Origin: HGM04593 sp045661205
GTDB taxonomy: Bacteria > Bacteroidota > Bacteroidia > Bacteroidales > Bacteroidaceae
Assembly: GCA_045661205.1 (NCBI GenBank)
Contig: JAZRFE010000018.1
Span: 90,049-154,048, forward strand
Length of the DNA: 64,000 nucleotides
Direction: 5' to 3'
Shown here: one piece after another, positions 52,131 through 60,760 of the stretch
Layout: the number at the start of each line of letters is the position of its first letter
Position numbering within the stretch: position 1 is the stretch's first letter
Notes under the pieces: model-generated
The model's input: only the letters and a program-made list of their open reading frames with translations
Database searches by the model: none
What the model was told of the DNA's origin: nothing
Translations under genes and position numbers: made by a program

Positions 52131-53902
52131 AAAGCAGCACAAGCCTCTTTCAAGAACTCAAGTTCGTCGCCCGAGAAACAGTCTGCAAGTTTCTCATACA
52201 CCCACGCATGATACTCATTGAGATAAGCAATAGCCTCCCCGCCCAAAAGTTCAGGCACGATAGGCTCCTTACTTATGGGACAAATAGTCAAAGGCCTCAT
52301 AGCGCAATAGTCACCAAATTCGGTAGTGGCAAACGGCACCACAAGCATGGTATTTTCAATGCGTATACCGAAACGACCCGCCTTGTAAAGTCCCGGCTCA
52401 TTTGTAACAGTCACTCCTGGCAACAACGGCGCAGGCATATTATTCATACGAATCTGATGCGGGCCTTCGTGCACATTAAGGAAATGTCCCACTCCATGAC
52501 CTGTACCATGCAGATAATTCTCGCCTACGCGCCACAACCACTGACGTGCAAGCACATCGAGTTGAGTACCGCAAGTACCTTTGGGGAAACGAGCCATTGC
52601 CAACGAAATATGTCCGCGAAGCACGCGAGTATAATCCTCTTTCTCCTCTTGAGTAAGCTCACCCAAAGGAATTGTGCGAGTAATATCAGTCGTTCCACAC
52701 TCATACTGTCCGCCACAATCGAGCAACAAGAAACCCTTCTGTTCAAGCCTCTTATCACTTTCTTCAGTAGGCTCGTAATGTACAATAGCCGCATGCTCGC
52801 CATAAGCCGAAATAGTCGCAAAGCTCAATCCTCTGAAACCCTTTTCCTCGCTGCGAAATTCAGTCAGTTTTCTATCTACAGAAAGTTCTGTAAGTTCTTC
52901 GTTCTTTACAGTCCCTTTCAACCAATAAAGCAACTTCACCATAGCCCTGCCCTCGCAAAGCATAGCCTCATCAAAGCCGGCAATTTCCACCACATTCTTC
53001 ACAGCCTTCATCGCTGCAACAGGCGAAGCAGCGCGTAAAATTGTGCAATCATTGGCAGCCTCAAGCACAGCATAACAACATTTAGCGGGATTCAGCAACA
53101 GTGAGCCGTTATGTGCAGCAAGAGCAACGAAAAAGTCATTATATTCGCAGACACCGATACCCTCACCGGTCAAATACTCCTCGACTTCAGCCGTAATTTT
53201 TTGCTTATCTACAAAGAGAGTGGCACTATCCATTGTCACAAGCATATAAGAAACAAGAACAGGATTATACTGTACATCATCGCCACGCAAGTTTGTGAGC
53301 CATGCAATCTCGTCGAGCATGGTTACAGCCATAGCATCGGCATCCTGCGCCACAAGCTCCTCGCGCAGACGAGCAATCTTCTCGCGTGCGGCAACACCCG
53401 CCCTCTCAACGGGCATTATTTCTGCACTACTCATTGGAAGTGCAGGGCGGTCGCTCCACAGCACCTCAAAAGCATCACGCGAAGCATTTATATTTATTCC
53501 ACGTACACCCATCTCGGCCTCCCACGCTTCAACCTCACTTACCGAGCACACCTTACCATCGACCCCCACAACTTCGCCGGCAGAGAGTTTTTCTGCTATC
53601 CACGACACAAGTGAAGGAGTCTCGGCAAGGCCATCCTTCATCAGTTGAATACCCGTACCATCGAGCAACTCCTCGGCAGCCAGCCAATAACGCGAGTCGG
53701 TCCACAAAGCCGCACCATCAAGAGTAATGACCGCAGTTCCGGCCGAGCCATCGAAGCCTGTAATCCACTCACGCGCTTTCCAACAATCGGCAACATATTC
53801 GCTGCTGTGAGGGTCAGTACTCGGAACAATATACGCAGCAAGTCCATTCTCGCGCAAGAAATCACGCATAGCTGCTATTCTATCAATAATAATATTTTTC
53901 AT
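52127..53902 (-). CDS. Xaa-Pro aminopeptidase (aminopeptidase P family)
   Basis: About 591 aa from MKNIIIDRIAAMRDFL. Removes N-terminal residues before proline. Two creatinase N-terminal domains (about 1-300), then the pita-bread metal domain. Ligands: Asp in LLLDCGGQYECG and in TTDITRTIP, His in GTGHGVGHFLNVHEG, Glu in TNEPGLYK and in GIRIENTML. The three-domain form is that of eukaryotic-like APP1 also found in Bacteroidales. No signal peptide, so cytoplasmic. Confidence 0.94.
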   Translation of the reverse strand: MKNIIIDRIAAMRDFLRENGLAAYIVPSTDPHSSEYVADCWKAREWITGFDGSAGTAVITLDGAALWTDSRYWLAAEELLDGTGIQLMKDGLAETPSLVSWIAEKLSAGEVVGVDGKVCSVSEVEAWEAEMGVRGININASRDAFEVLWSDRPALPMSSAEIMPVERAGVAAREKIARLREELVAQDADAMAVTMLDEIAWLTNLRGDDVQYNPVLVSYMLVTMDSATLFVDKQKITAEVEEYLTGEGIGVCEYNDFFVALAAHNGSLLLNPAKCCYAVLEAANDCTILRAASPVAAMKAVKNVVEIAGFDEAMLCEGRAMVKLLYWLKGTVKNEELTELSVDRKLTEFRSEEKGFRGLSFATISAYGEHAAIVHYEPTEESDKRLEQKGFLLLDCGGQYECGTTDITRTIPLGELTQEEKEDYTRVLRGHISLAMARFPKGTCGTQLDVLARQWLWRVGENYLHGTGHGVGHFLNVHEGPHQIRMNNMPAPLLPGVTVTNEPGLYKAGRFGIRIENTMLVVPFATTEFGDYCAMRPLTICPISKEPIVPELLGGEAIAYLNEYHAWVYEKLADCFSGDELEFLKEACAAL

Positions 53903-53981
53903 GCTAAAAAGAATATAAAAATTATCGGCTGCATGCAAAGCACGCACCACCCCGCTAAGTTAGCCATAAAAAACGAAAAAA

Positions 53982-54012
53982 AAGGATGATTGTACAAAAA
54001 ACAATCATCCTT
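53982..54012 (-). terminator. Terminator of the TonB gene
   Basis: aaggatgattgt (53982-53993) and acaatcatcctt (54001-54012) are fully complementary, followed on the minus strand by a T-run. Confidence 0.85.
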
Positions 54013-54027
54013 ATATTCGATTATAAA

Positions 54028-54540
54028 TTAAAACTCCTTACCAACACCTTTGTTTTTCAGTTTTCTCTTACGCTTCGACTTTTTCTTGATACCATCATCG
54101 GCAGTCTCAGAATCCATAAACTTGCCATGCTCGCGTATAACCTTGAAATTGATAGGAATTGTAAGTTGCGACCTCATGCGCATACCATTCTTTGTTCCCG
54201 GCTCCCAGTTGGGCATATTAGTTACCACTCTCAAAGCCTCCTGGTCGAGTGAAGGAGCAACAGACTTCAACACTCTTGTGTTAGTAATCATACCGTTGCG
54301 CTCAACAACAAACTCAACGATAACCTCGCCTGTCTGCTCAAGTTTCATTGCTTCTACCGGATATCTTGTATTTTGCAACAGATAATCAACCAAGGCCTCC
54401 TGACCACCTTTGAACTGAGCCATCACTATCACATCCTCTTTCTTCTTTTTCTTTTTCTGAGTTTGAGCACTTACAGTGGTTACAAAACCCTGCATCATAA
54501 ACACAAAGAGGAACGCAAAAAGAAAATATTTCTTCATCAT
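54028..54540 (-). CDS. Energy transducer TonB-like protein
   Basis: About 170 aa. The N-terminal hydrophobic segment (FLFAFLFVFMMQGFVTTVSA) may be a signal peptide, unlike classic TonB with an anchor. It is followed by a Lys run (QKKKKKKED), then a TonB C-terminal domain: YPVEAMKLEQTGEVIVEFVV, RNGMITNTRVLKS, ALRVVTNMPNWEPG. The C-terminal tail is basic (KKKSKRKRKLKNKG). Bacteroidales have many such TonB-domain proteins. It may act with an unlinked ExbBD, or be a periplasmic relative. -7 element at 54569-54576. Confidence 0.85.
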   Translation of the reverse strand: MMKKYFLFAFLFVFMMQGFVTTVSAQTQKKKKKKEDVIVMAQFKGGQEALVDYLLQNTRYPVEAMKLEQTGEVIVEFVVERNGMITNTRVLKSVAPSLDQEALRVVTNMPNWEPGTKNGMRMRSQLTIPINFKVIREHGKFMDSETADDGIKKKSKRKRKLKNKGVGKEF

Positions 54541-54568
54541 AAACACTAAATTCTCTTGAAAATTTTTG

Positions 54569-54576
54569 CAAAGTTA
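54569..54576 (-). promoter_or_regulatory. -7 element of the TonB gene
   Basis: Minus-strand TAACTTTG, about 30 bases before the start. Confidence 0.45.
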
Positions 54577-54636
54577 GTAAATTCACGCTACTTAGCATAA
54601 ATTTTAACAGAGATTAGCACAAAATAGCTAAAAAAA

Positions 54637-54666
54637 TGTCCGCCACAAAAAAACACGTGGCGGACA
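54637..54666 (-). terminator. Terminator of the hydrogenase gene
   Basis: tgtccgccac (54637-54646) and gtggcggaca (54657-54666), perfect 10-bp stem, then a T-run on the minus strand. Confidence 0.85.
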
Positions 54667-54689
54667 ATAAATATGAATATTATAAATAA

Positions 54690-56129
54690 CTATTTCTTTT
54701 TCATCTCGGCATCGAACTGCTTGATAGCCTCATTACCCTCGGTGCAAGCACAAGGGCCCGAAATACATCCGCCGGGGCATGACATTACCTCTACCATTCG
54801 TGTGGGGCATTTTCCTGTTTTTGCCCATCCACGCAAAAGAGCAATATTCTTTTTATTCAAGTCGGCAATCACTGTTCCCTGCAATGTGGGGTCGCCAATC
54901 TTGTTCTTTACGGCAGTGAAGACACCCAAGGTCTTAGCATAGCCATAAGAATCTTTGCTTGCTGTCTCGCTGGGAGTGAACGGATTACAAGTGTCTACAT
55001 CAATCTCCATTCCACTGATAACAGCATCAAGCTCGCGGAAAGTCCATACAAAATCAACGTTAGCATCCTCGCGACCTTCGGCCTTCTTCGATGCACAAGG
55101 AGCGATGAACACAGTAATTCCGTCACGATGTTTCTCTTTAGCATACTCGGCAGTATAATGCATTGGCGAACCGGTACTTGAAATATATTTCATCAAGTCA
55201 GGTATATGCTTACGAGCAAGATTCACATAAGCAGGACAGCAGCTTGTAGTCATAAAGGGAGCACCCTCCTCTATCTTCTCTACAAGCTCGGCCGACTCGC
55301 GACGGGTAGTCTCATCGGCACCATAAGCCACCTCAATAACATCGTCGAAACCGACAGCCTTCAGCGCACCGAACACCTGCTCGATGGGCTTTCCAAACTG
55401 CGCAAGCACAGCAGGAGCAACCATTGCTACAACCTTTTTGCCTGCACGAATGCGTTTGAGCACATCAAACACTGCACAGTTATCAAAGATAGCACCAAAG
55501 GGGCAAGCATTCAAGCACTTACCGCAGTAAATACACTTTTCAGGGTCAATATGCTCCACACCATACTCATCCTTTGAGATTGCCTTAACAGGGCACGCCT
55601 CCTCGCAAGGAACAGGCATATAAATGATAGCATGATAAGGACACGCCTGATGGCACTTTCCACAGCTTATACATTTATCGTGGTCGATAAATGCCTTGCC
55701 ATCCTTATCATACGAAATTGCATCTTTGGGGCAATTATTGTAGCAGGGGCGTGCAGCACAACCACGGCAAAGGTTCGATACCTCGTAGTTGATTTTCACG
55801 CACGAAGAACAAGCCTCGTCCATTACGCTGAGAATGCTCTTGTCGGCGTCGATATTCTCACGGTCAAGCATGCGCTGAGCATAGCTTGCCAGTGTAGCAG
55901 TCTCGTCCTGCTCGTCGCTCATGTCAAAGCCGAGCATCGCCATAGTCTTATATTTCGTTACGGCACGTTCCTTATATATACAGCAACGACCTTGAGGTTT
56001 CTGCTTACGAGGGTGCATTTCAATGGGAAGGCGGTCGATTTTTTCGAGAATTTCGTCGTTCTTCCACATCTTCACCAACTGCGCTAATAGACGATAGCGC
56101 ACGAACATCATATTGTTATTATAAGCCAT
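54690..56129 (-). CDS. Monomeric [FeFe] hydrogenase, group B type
   Basis: 479 aa. N-terminal ferredoxin-like part with three Cys-rich [4Fe-4S] sites (CISCGKCHQACPYH, CIYCGKCLNACPFG, and the CRGCAARPCYNNCP set). The C-terminal H-cluster domain has its three signatures in the group B form: TTSCCPAY (L1), IAPCASKKAEG (L2) and VMSCPGGCISGPC (L3). The Cys residues that bind the H-cluster are all present. It would reduce protons or oxidise hydrogen with ferredoxin. Maturation genes hydEFG are not in the window. Its upstream region carries 84-bp tandem repeats. Confidence 0.9.
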   Translation of the reverse strand: MAYNNNMMFVRYRLLAQLVKMWKNDEILEKIDRLPIEMHPRKQKPQGRCCIYKERAVTKYKTMAMLGFDMSDEQDETATLASYAQRMLDRENIDADKSILSVMDEACSSCVKINYEVSNLCRGCAARPCYNNCPKDAISYDKDGKAFIDHDKCISCGKCHQACPYHAIIYMPVPCEEACPVKAISKDEYGVEHIDPEKCIYCGKCLNACPFGAIFDNCAVFDVLKRIRAGKKVVAMVAPAVLAQFGKPIEQVFGALKAVGFDDVIEVAYGADETTRRESAELVEKIEEGAPFMTTSCCPAYVNLARKHIPDLMKYISSTGSPMHYTAEYAKEKHRDGITVFIAPCASKKAEGREDANVDFVWTFRELDAVISGMEIDVDTCNPFTPSETASKDSYGYAKTLGVFTAVKNKIGDPTLQGTVIADLNKKNIALLRGWAKTGKCPTRMVEVMSCPGGCISGPCACTEGNEAIKQFDAEMKKK

Positions 56130-56147
56130 AGTTTTTTAATTTTGCCT

Positions 56148-56155
56148 CAAAGGTA
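56148..56155 (-). promoter_or_regulatory. -7 element of the hydrogenase gene
   Basis: Minus-strand TACCTTTG, 18 bases before the start. It joins the first copy of the tandem repeat, and related TTACTTTG forms recur at each repeat junction. Confidence 0.5.
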
Positions 56156-56428
56156 GCAAAAACGAGCGAGAAATACGAAACTTGTTTCGATATTTTTCAC
56201 AGCGAGTGCATTATACGTTCGCTGTTTACAGCAAAGTAAGCAAAAACGAACGAAATAATATCAAGTTTACTTGATTATTTTGCAGCGAGTGCATTCTACG
56301 TTCGCTGTTTACAGCAAAGTAAGCAAAAACGAGCGAGAAATACGAAACTTGTTTCGATATTTTTCACAGCGAGTGCATTCTACGTTCGCTGTTTACAGCA
56401 AAGTAAGCAAAAACGAGCGATATTTCGC
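56156..56428. repeat. 84-bp tandem repeat array, three copies and a partial fourth
   Basis: Copies start at 56156, 56240 and 56323, with a partial fourth at 56407. Copies 1 and 3 are almost identical. Copy 2 differs in its middle but keeps both ends. Each unit holds three inverted repeats: cgaaa..tttcg, cagcga..tcgctg and gctg-ttta-cagc. The array lies directly upstream of the hydrogenase and has no coding potential that I trust. Confidence 0.9.
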
Positions 56429-56523
56429 AAATTTTGCAATCCTATTTATGTTTATGAATGTATAATATTCTTTTAAGAAGCTATTTAACTACGTTGTGAT
56501 TATTATATTAATGTTAATTTGTA
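56429..56523. other. Short AT-rich spacer with no recognised feature
   Basis: AT-rich sequence between the tandem array and the inverted-repeat element. Nothing seen. Confidence 0.5.
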
Positions 56524-56958
56524 ATTATGGGAATTGAGGGTTCTATACCCTCAATCTTTTTTATATTCCACGGTTGCTTTTACCATTAATCATTTGTTGC
56601 TAATTTATATGCAGTTGTTTCTATCTCACCCTTTTGGCGCCCAAAAGGGTGCAAAAGGCACAGCGTAGACAAAATCAGTCGTTCGCTCCTCTGCTCACGA
56701 ATTTTCGCAAGCGAAAATATCCTTCGTTCGTCGTTCGTTTGTCGGCAACTTTCCCCACAGAAAGACTTTGCTGGAGTGTGCAAGTTAAGTCGCGCAAAGC
56801 GCACTAAAAAAACTTGCACACTCTTATCTGCGCCTTTTCTGTGTCCGTTGCCTGTGATTTTGACAACGCTGTATTTATTGAAAGTAACATTTTGCTAATG
56901 ATGGCTTACATTTTATACAAGCATTGATAACTTTAAAAGAACCCTCAATTCCCATAAT
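56524..56958. mobile_element. 435-bp element bounded by perfect 21-bp inverted repeats
   Basis: The segments 56524-56544 and 56938-56958 are exact reverse complements. The interior has no convincing gene but several hairpins: a 25-base palindrome at about 56627-56651 with 11-base arms, ttttcgcaagcgaaaa near 56702, and an 11-base stem gtgtgcaagtt / aacttgcacac (about 56776-56821). The form is that of a non-autonomous element (MITE-like) or a structured transcript. No target duplication is clear. Confidence 0.5.
56533..56555 (+). terminator. Rightward hairpin at the left end of the inverted-repeat element
   Basis: attgagggt (56533-56541) pairs with accctcaat (56547-56555), followed by ctttttt. 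No upstream rightward gene explains it. Confidence 0.6.
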
Positions 56959-56968
56959 AAAGAAAAAA

Positions 56969-56996
56969 GGCTGCGCCCTAAAAACAGAGCGCAACC
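56969..56996 (-). terminator. Terminator of the BspA-type gene remnant
   Basis: ggctgcgccc (56969-56978) and gagcgcaacc (56987-56996) form a GC-rich stem with a T-run on the minus-strand side (56963-56968). Confidence 0.7.
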
Positions 56997-57021
56997 AATA
57001 TAAAAAGAATTATAAGAACAA

Positions 57022-57519
57022 TTACAGTCTCACTTTCACACTCTTGCCACCCACGCGAACAATATATAGACCTTTGTCGAGCATAATCTCCTCGCCGGCG
57101 TAACTGTCGATTTTCTCGACAAGTGCACCGTTGGCGGTGTAAATGACAATAGCCTTGCCCTCGGCAGTAGCAGTTAGCTGAATACCACCGGAAGTAATCT
57201 CAAAGGCTGGAGCATCATCCGCAACATCTTCAACACCTGTGGGATCAAACTCTACGATATTTTTGAAATCCATCCAGCCACTTGTTGAGGAGTATGTTTC
57301 TTTAGAGCCGACAGAAACAAAAAGGGTACAATTGTCTTTGTCTACCGAACTAAACACTCCGCTACTTAATGCAAATAATTTATCACCAGGTATATTAGAA
57401 ATTACGCTTGTAAGACCGCTGCAACCATAGAACGCTTCCTTTCCAATGCTTGTTACGCTGTTGGGAATTGTAACGCTTGTAAGGCCGCTGCAAACAAAGT
57501 ATTTACAACCAGTTATTAC
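57022..57519 (-). pseudogene. C-terminal remnant of a BspA-type leucine-rich-repeat surface protein
   Basis: The open frame runs 166 codons with no ATG at its beginning and is blocked by a TGA at 57520-57522. It reads two BspA repeats (CSGLTSVTIPNSVTSIG, KEAFYGCSGLTSV), then a capping part and a C-terminal sorting-like beta domain (AIVIYTANGALVEKIDSYAG, GLYIVRVGGKSVKVRL). The latter is like the type IX or Por secretion tail of this phylum. The N-terminal signal and other repeats are missing. A GTG at 57355-57357 could start a short protein, but decay is more likely. Confidence 0.75.
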
Positions 57520-57699
57520 TCAATATTTTGCGAGTAATAAGTCAGAAATATGGTCATAACCTTTAAGGGCACATTCTAAAAGGTGAAGATTTAACGTTTT
57601 TATTGTTTCTTAACGCTCTAAGCGTATCAATTAAGGGCGTTTCTTCTCTTTTCAGTGCTATTTGCAATTTGATGTTTCCATCATTCCACGTTTTCGGCA

Positions 57700-57730
57700 C
57701 AAAGGTACGACAATTTCCAAGAACAACAAA
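57700..57730 (-). promoter_or_regulatory. Orphan leftward promoter
   Basis: Minus-strand TTTG (57727-57730), 19 bases, TACCTTTG (57700-57707): a near-perfect Bacteroidetes promoter. It points to the BspA remnant, with only an eight-codon frame (ATGATGGAAACATCAAATTG start) close behind it. The gene it once served seems lost. Confidence 0.6.
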
Positions 57731-57917
57731 AGTACACTCTTATCAATCTATTATTTTGGAGGGAGTGAAATCTGCCGCTTGCCAAATTTCTCTCTATCGA
57801 AAATAATAAGCCTCTGAAAGATTTGAGAACAGTTTGAATGATAGGTTGCCAAGTAAAGACCTATTATTTATGCTGTTCTTTGTTTCTATTATTTCGTCAG
57901 TCGTTTATCTCCGTTGC

Positions 57918-58058
57918 CGGATGCAGGTTCAAGCCAAGCCGATGAATAGGAAAAGGTTTTGGAGCTGTTTACTCTCCAACGGAGGAAGAAACTGCTCCAA
58001 ACGGGTTACCGCTTGACCTTTTCTTATTCTAAATTAGGTTTGGCTTCCTTTGCATCCG
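57918..58058. ncRNA. 141-nt imperfect hairpin, possible structured RNA or DNA element
   Basis: Nested complementary arms: cggatgca/tgcatccg (57918-57925, 58051-58058); aagccaagcc/ggtttggctt (57931-57940, 58037-58046); a 14-bp stem (57944-57957, 58016-58029); tttggagc/gctccaaa (57958-57965, 57994-58001); gttt/aaac and ctcc/ggag inside. A small side hairpin cgg-gtta-ccg lies at 58002-58011. More than 45 pairs in 141 bases is far more than chance. Promoter, strand and role are unknown. Confidence 0.5.
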
Positions 58059-58163
58059 AAAACGAAGATTAACGACTAATCTAATAAACTTTTGCTATAA
58101 TTGGAAGGAAACACGCCGTTTTTCCTTTATTTTAGACTTCTCCATAATAAATATTATAGGAAG

Positions 58164-58196
58164 TTGTTCTGTTATCGAGATTATTATATAAATTTG
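58164..58196 (+). promoter_or_regulatory. Promoter of the type I RM operon
   Basis: TTG at 58164-58166 and TAAATTTG at 58189-58196, spacing 22. Just upstream, ataata-aa-tattat (58144-58157) is a perfect inverted repeat that could bind the HTH regulator, though it is AT-only. Confidence 0.55.
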
Positions 58197-58223
58197 CCTA
58201 CGAATTAAATACATTAGACTATT

Positions 58224-58430
58224 ATGAATAATCTAAATAGATTAAAAGTAGTGCTTGTAGAACAAGGTAAAACTGGGAAATGGCTTGCGGAACAGATGGG
58301 TAAATCCACATGTACGGTAAGTAAATGGTGTAGCAACACTGTGCAGCCCGACCTTAAAACGCTAAATGATATAGCAAATGTACTACAAGTAGATGTGAAA
58401 GACTTGATAGTAAGCAATAGCAAACCATAA
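58224..58430 (+). CDS. Small XRE-type HTH regulator of the RM operon
   Basis: 68 aa, one helix-turn-helix domain: KTGKWLAEQMGKSTCTVSKW then PDLKTLNDIANVLQVDVKDLI. Single-domain XRE proteins ahead of restriction genes often act as controllers that delay the nuclease until the host is methylated. It lies 12 bases before hsdR, so it shares the operon. Own operator is not proven. Confidence 0.88.
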   Translation: MNNLNRLKVVLVEQGKTGKWLAEQMGKSTCTVSKWCSNTVQPDLKTLNDIANVLQVDVKDLIVSNSKP

Positions 58431-58442
58431 AGATATACCATT

Positions 58443-60755
58443 ATGGATGTGAACAAAAAAGAATTGAAAGAGCAAGAGATACGAACTCTGTTCATTACTC
58501 CAGCACTTCACAAGAAAGGTTGGGAAGTTTGTAAGAATATGCGTGAAGAATATTACTTCACAGATGGTCGTGTGCTTGTTATAGGTAGTCAGCACTCTGT
58601 TGCAGAGGGCAAAAAAGCTGATTATCTATTGTATCATAATGGAAAGCCTATTGCTGTTGTAGAAGCCAAGGACAATAAACATGCCGTGGGAGCAGGAATG
58701 CAACAAGCAATAGATTATGCATTGATTCTTGATTTAAAGTTCGCATACTCAAGTAATGGAGATGCCTTCTTGGAACACGATTTTATAACTGGCAAGGAAA
58801 CTGAACTGACACTTGATGATTTTCCTACCGAAGAAGAATTGTATAGTCGCTACCTTGCATCGAAGAATTACACACCAGAAGAGTTGAACATTGTTGAAAC
58901 TCCATTTTATTATGATGCACACAGTCATGAGCCAAGATATTATCAGCGAATTGCCGTTGATAGAACTGTAGAAGCAATTGCAAAAGGCCAACAACGTGTT
59001 CTTGTTGTGATGGCAACAGGTACAGGTAAAACATTTACTGCATTTCAGATAATACACAGACTTCATAAAAGTGGAGCTAAAAAGAAGATTCTTTATCTCG
59101 CTGACCGTAATATATTGATAGACCAAACTATGGTTCAAGACTTCAAACCTTTTAAGAAGTTTATGACCAAGATAACATCTGTTGGTGAGGGAGAAGAGAA
59201 AATAGATTCTTCTTACGAAGTCTATATGGCTCTCTACCATCAATTGGTTGGCAAGGAAGGTAAGCCAGACCCATTCTTGGAAGTTCAACCAGGTTTCTTT
59301 GATTTGATTATCGTAGATGAGTGTCATAGAGGTAGTGCTAAAGATGATTCTGCATGGCGAAAGGTTTTGGAATACTTTAGCACAGCTACTCAGATAGGTA
59401 TGACTGCAACGCCAAAAGCAGATGAAGGAGCAAATAATCTTGATTACTTTGGAGAGCCAGTTTATACTTATTCGCTTCTTCAAGGTATCAATGATGGTTT
59501 CTTGGCTCCATATCGAGTTACAGCCGATTTTATTAATGTTGATTTGCAAGGATGGACACCCGAAGAAGGAGAAAGAGACTTGCTTGGACAAGAAATTGAG
59601 CAGAAGTTATACCAAAGACAAAATATTGGTCGTGACCTAGCAATCAAATTAAGAAGAAAGATTGTAGCGAAGAGAATAACTGACATGCTGCATGATATAG
59701 GTCGCATGACAAAAACAATTGTTTTCTGTTCTGATATTGAGGAAGCAGCAGAGATGAGGACACTCCTAATCAATATGAATAGCGACCTCTGTAAAAAATC
59801 ACCTTACTATGTGACTAGAATCGTAGGAGAAGATAAGGAGGGTAAGAAACAATTGGATAATTTTATCAGCGTTGATGAACTATACCCCGTGATTGTCACC
59901 ACGTCTGAACTGCTTTCTACTGGTGTGGACTGCAAAACATGTGGCTTAATTGTCATTGATAAAGAAATTGGCTCTATGACAGAATTTAAGCAAATCATCG
60001 GTAGAGGTACAAGACTAAGAAAAGATAAGGGAAAATGGCATTTGGAGATTCTTGACTTCCGCAATGCGACAGCCAAGTTTAAAGACCCAGCGTTTGATGG
60101 TGATCCGGAACCACCCAAAAAGAAAAAGGGGTCAAAACCATATAATATTACAGATACTCCACCAACAATAGTGTCTGAGCCTCACGAAAAATATATCATT
60201 AAGGGTCATGATATTCGCATTGCTCATGAGATTGTTTCTGTATTAGGTGAAGATGGCAAGACTATGAGGACAGAGAGTGTTCAATCATTTGCACGCACTC
60301 AATTACTTCGACATTACAAGAGTTTGGATAACTTCATTCAAACATGGACTGAAGCAGAACGGAAACAAGCCATAATGGATGAACTAAAAGAATATTCAAT
60401 CCTAATAGATGCTGTTCGTGAATCAAACCCAGCTTTGAAGGATGCAGATATCTTTGATGTTATATGTCATGTGGCTTTCGACCAGAAACCATTGACTCGA
60501 AAAGAACGAGCCAATAATGTAAAAAAACGTAATTATTTTGGTAAATACGAAGGTAAAGCTCGTGAAGTTCTTGAAGCGTTACTTGATAAATATGCGGAGA
60601 ATGGAATCTTGGATTTTGAAAAAGCAAATATCTTAGAGATACCTCCATTTAATAGCATTGGAAAGCCTACAAAGATTATAAAGCTATTTGGAGGCATTAT
60701 GGGCTATGAGAAAGCTATTAAAGAACTTGAATATCAGATTTATAAATCAGCATAA
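58443..60755 (+). CDS. hsdR: Type I restriction enzyme R subunit
   Basis: 770 aa. N-terminal nuclease: Asp60, then VVEAK with Glu74 and Lys76. SF2 translocase: Walker A MATGTGKT (190-197), DECH at 292-295, and motif VI IIGRGTRLRKDKGK. A C-terminal helical domain binds the methylase core. In the complex it moves DNA and cuts far from the site when neither strand is methylated. All key residues present. It is 5 bases before hsdM. Confidence 0.96.
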   Translation: MDVNKKELKEQEIRTLFITPALHKKGWEVCKNMREEYYFTDGRVLVIGSQHSVAEGKKADYLLYHNGKPIAVVEAKDNKHAVGAGMQQAIDYALILDLKFAYSSNGDAFLEHDFITGKETELTLDDFPTEEELYSRYLASKNYTPEELNIVETPFYYDAHSHEPRYYQRIAVDRTVEAIAKGQQRVLVVMATGTGKTFTAFQIIHRLHKSGAKKKILYLADRNILIDQTMVQDFKPFKKFMTKITSVGEGEEKIDSSYEVYMALYHQLVGKEGKPDPFLEVQPGFFDLIIVDECHRGSAKDDSAWRKVLEYFSTATQIGMTATPKADEGANNLDYFGEPVYTYSLLQGINDGFLAPYRVTADFINVDLQGWTPEEGERDLLGQEIEQKLYQRQNIGRDLAIKLRRKIVAKRITDMLHDIGRMTKTIVFCSDIEEAAEMRTLLINMNSDLCKKSPYYVTRIVGEDKEGKKQLDNFISVDELYPVIVTTSELLSTGVDCKTCGLIVIDKEIGSMTEFKQIIGRGTRLRKDKGKWHLEILDFRNATAKFKDPAFDGDPEPPKKKKGSKPYNITDTPPTIVSEPHEKYIIKGHDIRIAHEIVSVLGEDGKTMRTESVQSFARTQLLRHYKSLDNFIQTWTEAERKQAIMDELKEYSILIDAVRESNPALKDADIFDVICHVAFDQKPLTRKERANNVKKRNYFGKYEGKAREVLEALLDKYAENGILDFEKANILEIPPFNSIGKPTKIIKLFGGIMGYEKAIKELEYQIYKSA

Positions 60756-60760
60756 GGATT

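Larger units (their letters stand above)
57520..58223. other. Gene-poor junction between the BspA remnant and the RM operon
   Basis: About 700 bases without a convincing gene. It contains a leftward consensus promoter (57700-57730), a long imperfect hairpin (57918-58058) and the RM operon promoter. Short frames exist but none has a known motif. The region looks like the edge of an inserted island. Confidence 0.6.

Noticed and set aside
56156..56428. Possible CRISPR array
   Set aside because: The units are 83-84 bp and repeat end to end with no unique spacers, and no cas gene is near.
56271..56465. Short frame of 64 codons across the tandem repeats
   Set aside because: Its protein is just the repeat read twice (VHSTFAVYSKVSKNE), so it is an artefact of the repeat.
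57563..57700. Leftward frame of about 45 codons (KTWNDGNIKLQIALKREE) behind the orphan promoter
   Set aside because: It would need a GTG that lies inside the -7 element, upstream of the expected transcript start. May be a gene fragment, but cannot be supported.
57834..58016. Frame of 60 codons over the left part of the long hairpin
   Set aside because: No motif, overlaps a strong secondary structure, no promoter or ribosome site.
57918..58058. Retron msr-msd or group II intron end
   Set aside because: No reverse transcriptase gene in the window and no group II domain V motif found.
58749..59591. Long antisense frame (280 codons) inside hsdR
   Set aside because: Lies wholly opposite a well-conserved helicase region; no motif, and codon pattern follows the other strand.
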